Below, in pieces: positions 63,461-64,000 of a stretch of DNA of 64,000 nucleotides. Both the position numbers and the translations under genes were made by a program. The stretch is from assembly GCA_947650365.1 (NCBI GenBank), contig CANTAL010000004.1, positions 2,887,501 through 2,951,500 of the forward strand, in the 5' to 3' direction. Every line of letters starts with the position of its first letter. Position 1 is the stretch's first letter. This stretch comes from Chamaelirium japonicum (lineage: Eukaryota > Streptophyta > Magnoliopsida > Liliales > Melanthiaceae). Under the pieces are notes generated by a model. It was not told the DNA's origin, did not search any database, and was given only the letters and a program-made list of their open reading frames with translations.

Positions 63461-64000
63461 CTTGCAAGACGGAGCATGCCAAGGCTTAAATGAATCAGAG
63501 GGGAACTCCGCTTTCTCCGCCCCAAGGCAGTTCCGATATTCACGCGACAAGTTCATGCGAAGACCACGCACCCAGATTGTGTACTAGTAATTTCCGAGAA
63601 TCTCGGTCGGCGATAGTTAAGGAAAGACAGCCCACGCCCCGAGATTCCCGGTCGATCAGTATGGCAAGTAATACCTCCGGCCATAACTACCGAGCACCTG
63701 CCAGATGACACGTCACCCACTTGCGAGGCAGTTATGCAAATCACGGGAGGGCGCCATCAATGTCGTCCCACTCAGAATACAACAACAATTACCTAGTAGC
63801 GATATAAAAGGGGGACCTATCCCCTCAGAGAGAGGATCCAAATTCTGGAGGAGGAGGTGATGCCCAATTCTTTTCGAAGTTTTCAGAGTCTAAGAGAGAG
63901 AGAGAGACTTGGGAGGCCAGTCCTCTCTCGATGTAATAAAGTCAAGGTGAGAGCTTGTAACTTGTTTGGCTTAGTAGTGCATTCTCGCCCCTCCCTGTGG
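63461..64000 (+). mobile_element. Probable LTR (U3 end, R) of a gypsy-type element, cut by the window edge
   Basis: TATAAAA at 63804 followed by GGGGGACCTATCCCCTCAGA, a GA run (63894-63906) and AATAAAG at 63937. This resembles plant gypsy LTR promoters. Neither LTR end is in view, so the identity is inferred. Confidence 0.5.
63804..63810 (+). promoter_or_regulatory. TATA box of the LTR-like region
   Basis: GATATAAAAGGGGGACC, a good TATA context on the plus strand, pointing away from the PPR gene. Confidence 0.5.

Overview
This window is nuclear DNA of a flowering plant. The signs are GT-AG split genes, Tat-type Ty3/gypsy, Copia, L1 and hAT elements, a Cassandra TRIM, and a pentatricopeptide repeat (PPR) gene that reads as an angiosperm chloroplast PPR. 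The species cannot be named from the sequence. The very large, transposon-filled introns suggest a large-genome lineage, but that is inference.

One host gene organises almost the whole window. It is a P-class PPR gene on the minus strand, resembling Arabidopsis At1g30610 (EMB2279) as I remember that family. It starts at the ATG at 60469 and is still incomplete at the left edge. I could place seven exons (60469-58752, 44048-43857, 39892-39811, 39723-39532, 15170-15057, 12459-12369, 12101-11944). They join in phase to 849 codons. The introns measure about 14.7 kb, 4.0 kb, 87 bp, 24.4 kb, 2.6 kb, 267 bp and more than 11.9 kb. Most of what looks intergenic from 1 to 58.7 kb is therefore intron sequence, if the gene is intact.

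Intron 7 (left edge to 11.9 kb): a Copia fragment, palindromic elements flanked by (TA)n tracts, hAT-like miniature elements, a non-autonomous LTR element (7870-10145, TSD GTGGG), and an Ac-like hAT element (10212-11881, TSD ACCATGAC) carrying two TA-flanked palindromic elements. Intron 5 holds another hAT MITE. Intron 4 holds a three-level nest: an old LTR element, then a 20.5 kb Tat-like gypsy (16846-37321, TSD TATGC), then a gag-only LTR element inside it (19744-24146, TSD ATGGT). The Tat element carries an antisense, intron-containing extra ORF with a plant mobile domain, read from a duplicated TATA promoter region. Intron 2 is a hAT-like element (40327-43271, TSD ATACAATC) split by a 5'-truncated L1. 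Intron 1 holds a Cassandra TRIM with 5S rRNA-derived LTRs (44912-46777, TSD GCTAA) split by another hAT element, hAT and gypsy remnants, and a Copia element with 141 bp LTRs (53286-58099, TSD TGATG).

Right of the PPR promoter (60.5-64 kb) lie a palindromic repeat block and an LTR-like region with a 23 bp minisatellite and a TATA box, cut by the window edge. All element ORFs carry stops or frameshifts, so none looks autonomous. All coordinates, repeat counts and junctions were read by eye.

[Form note: the original gave no confidence values; the uniform 0.5 in every feature is a placeholder required by the schema, not an assessment.]
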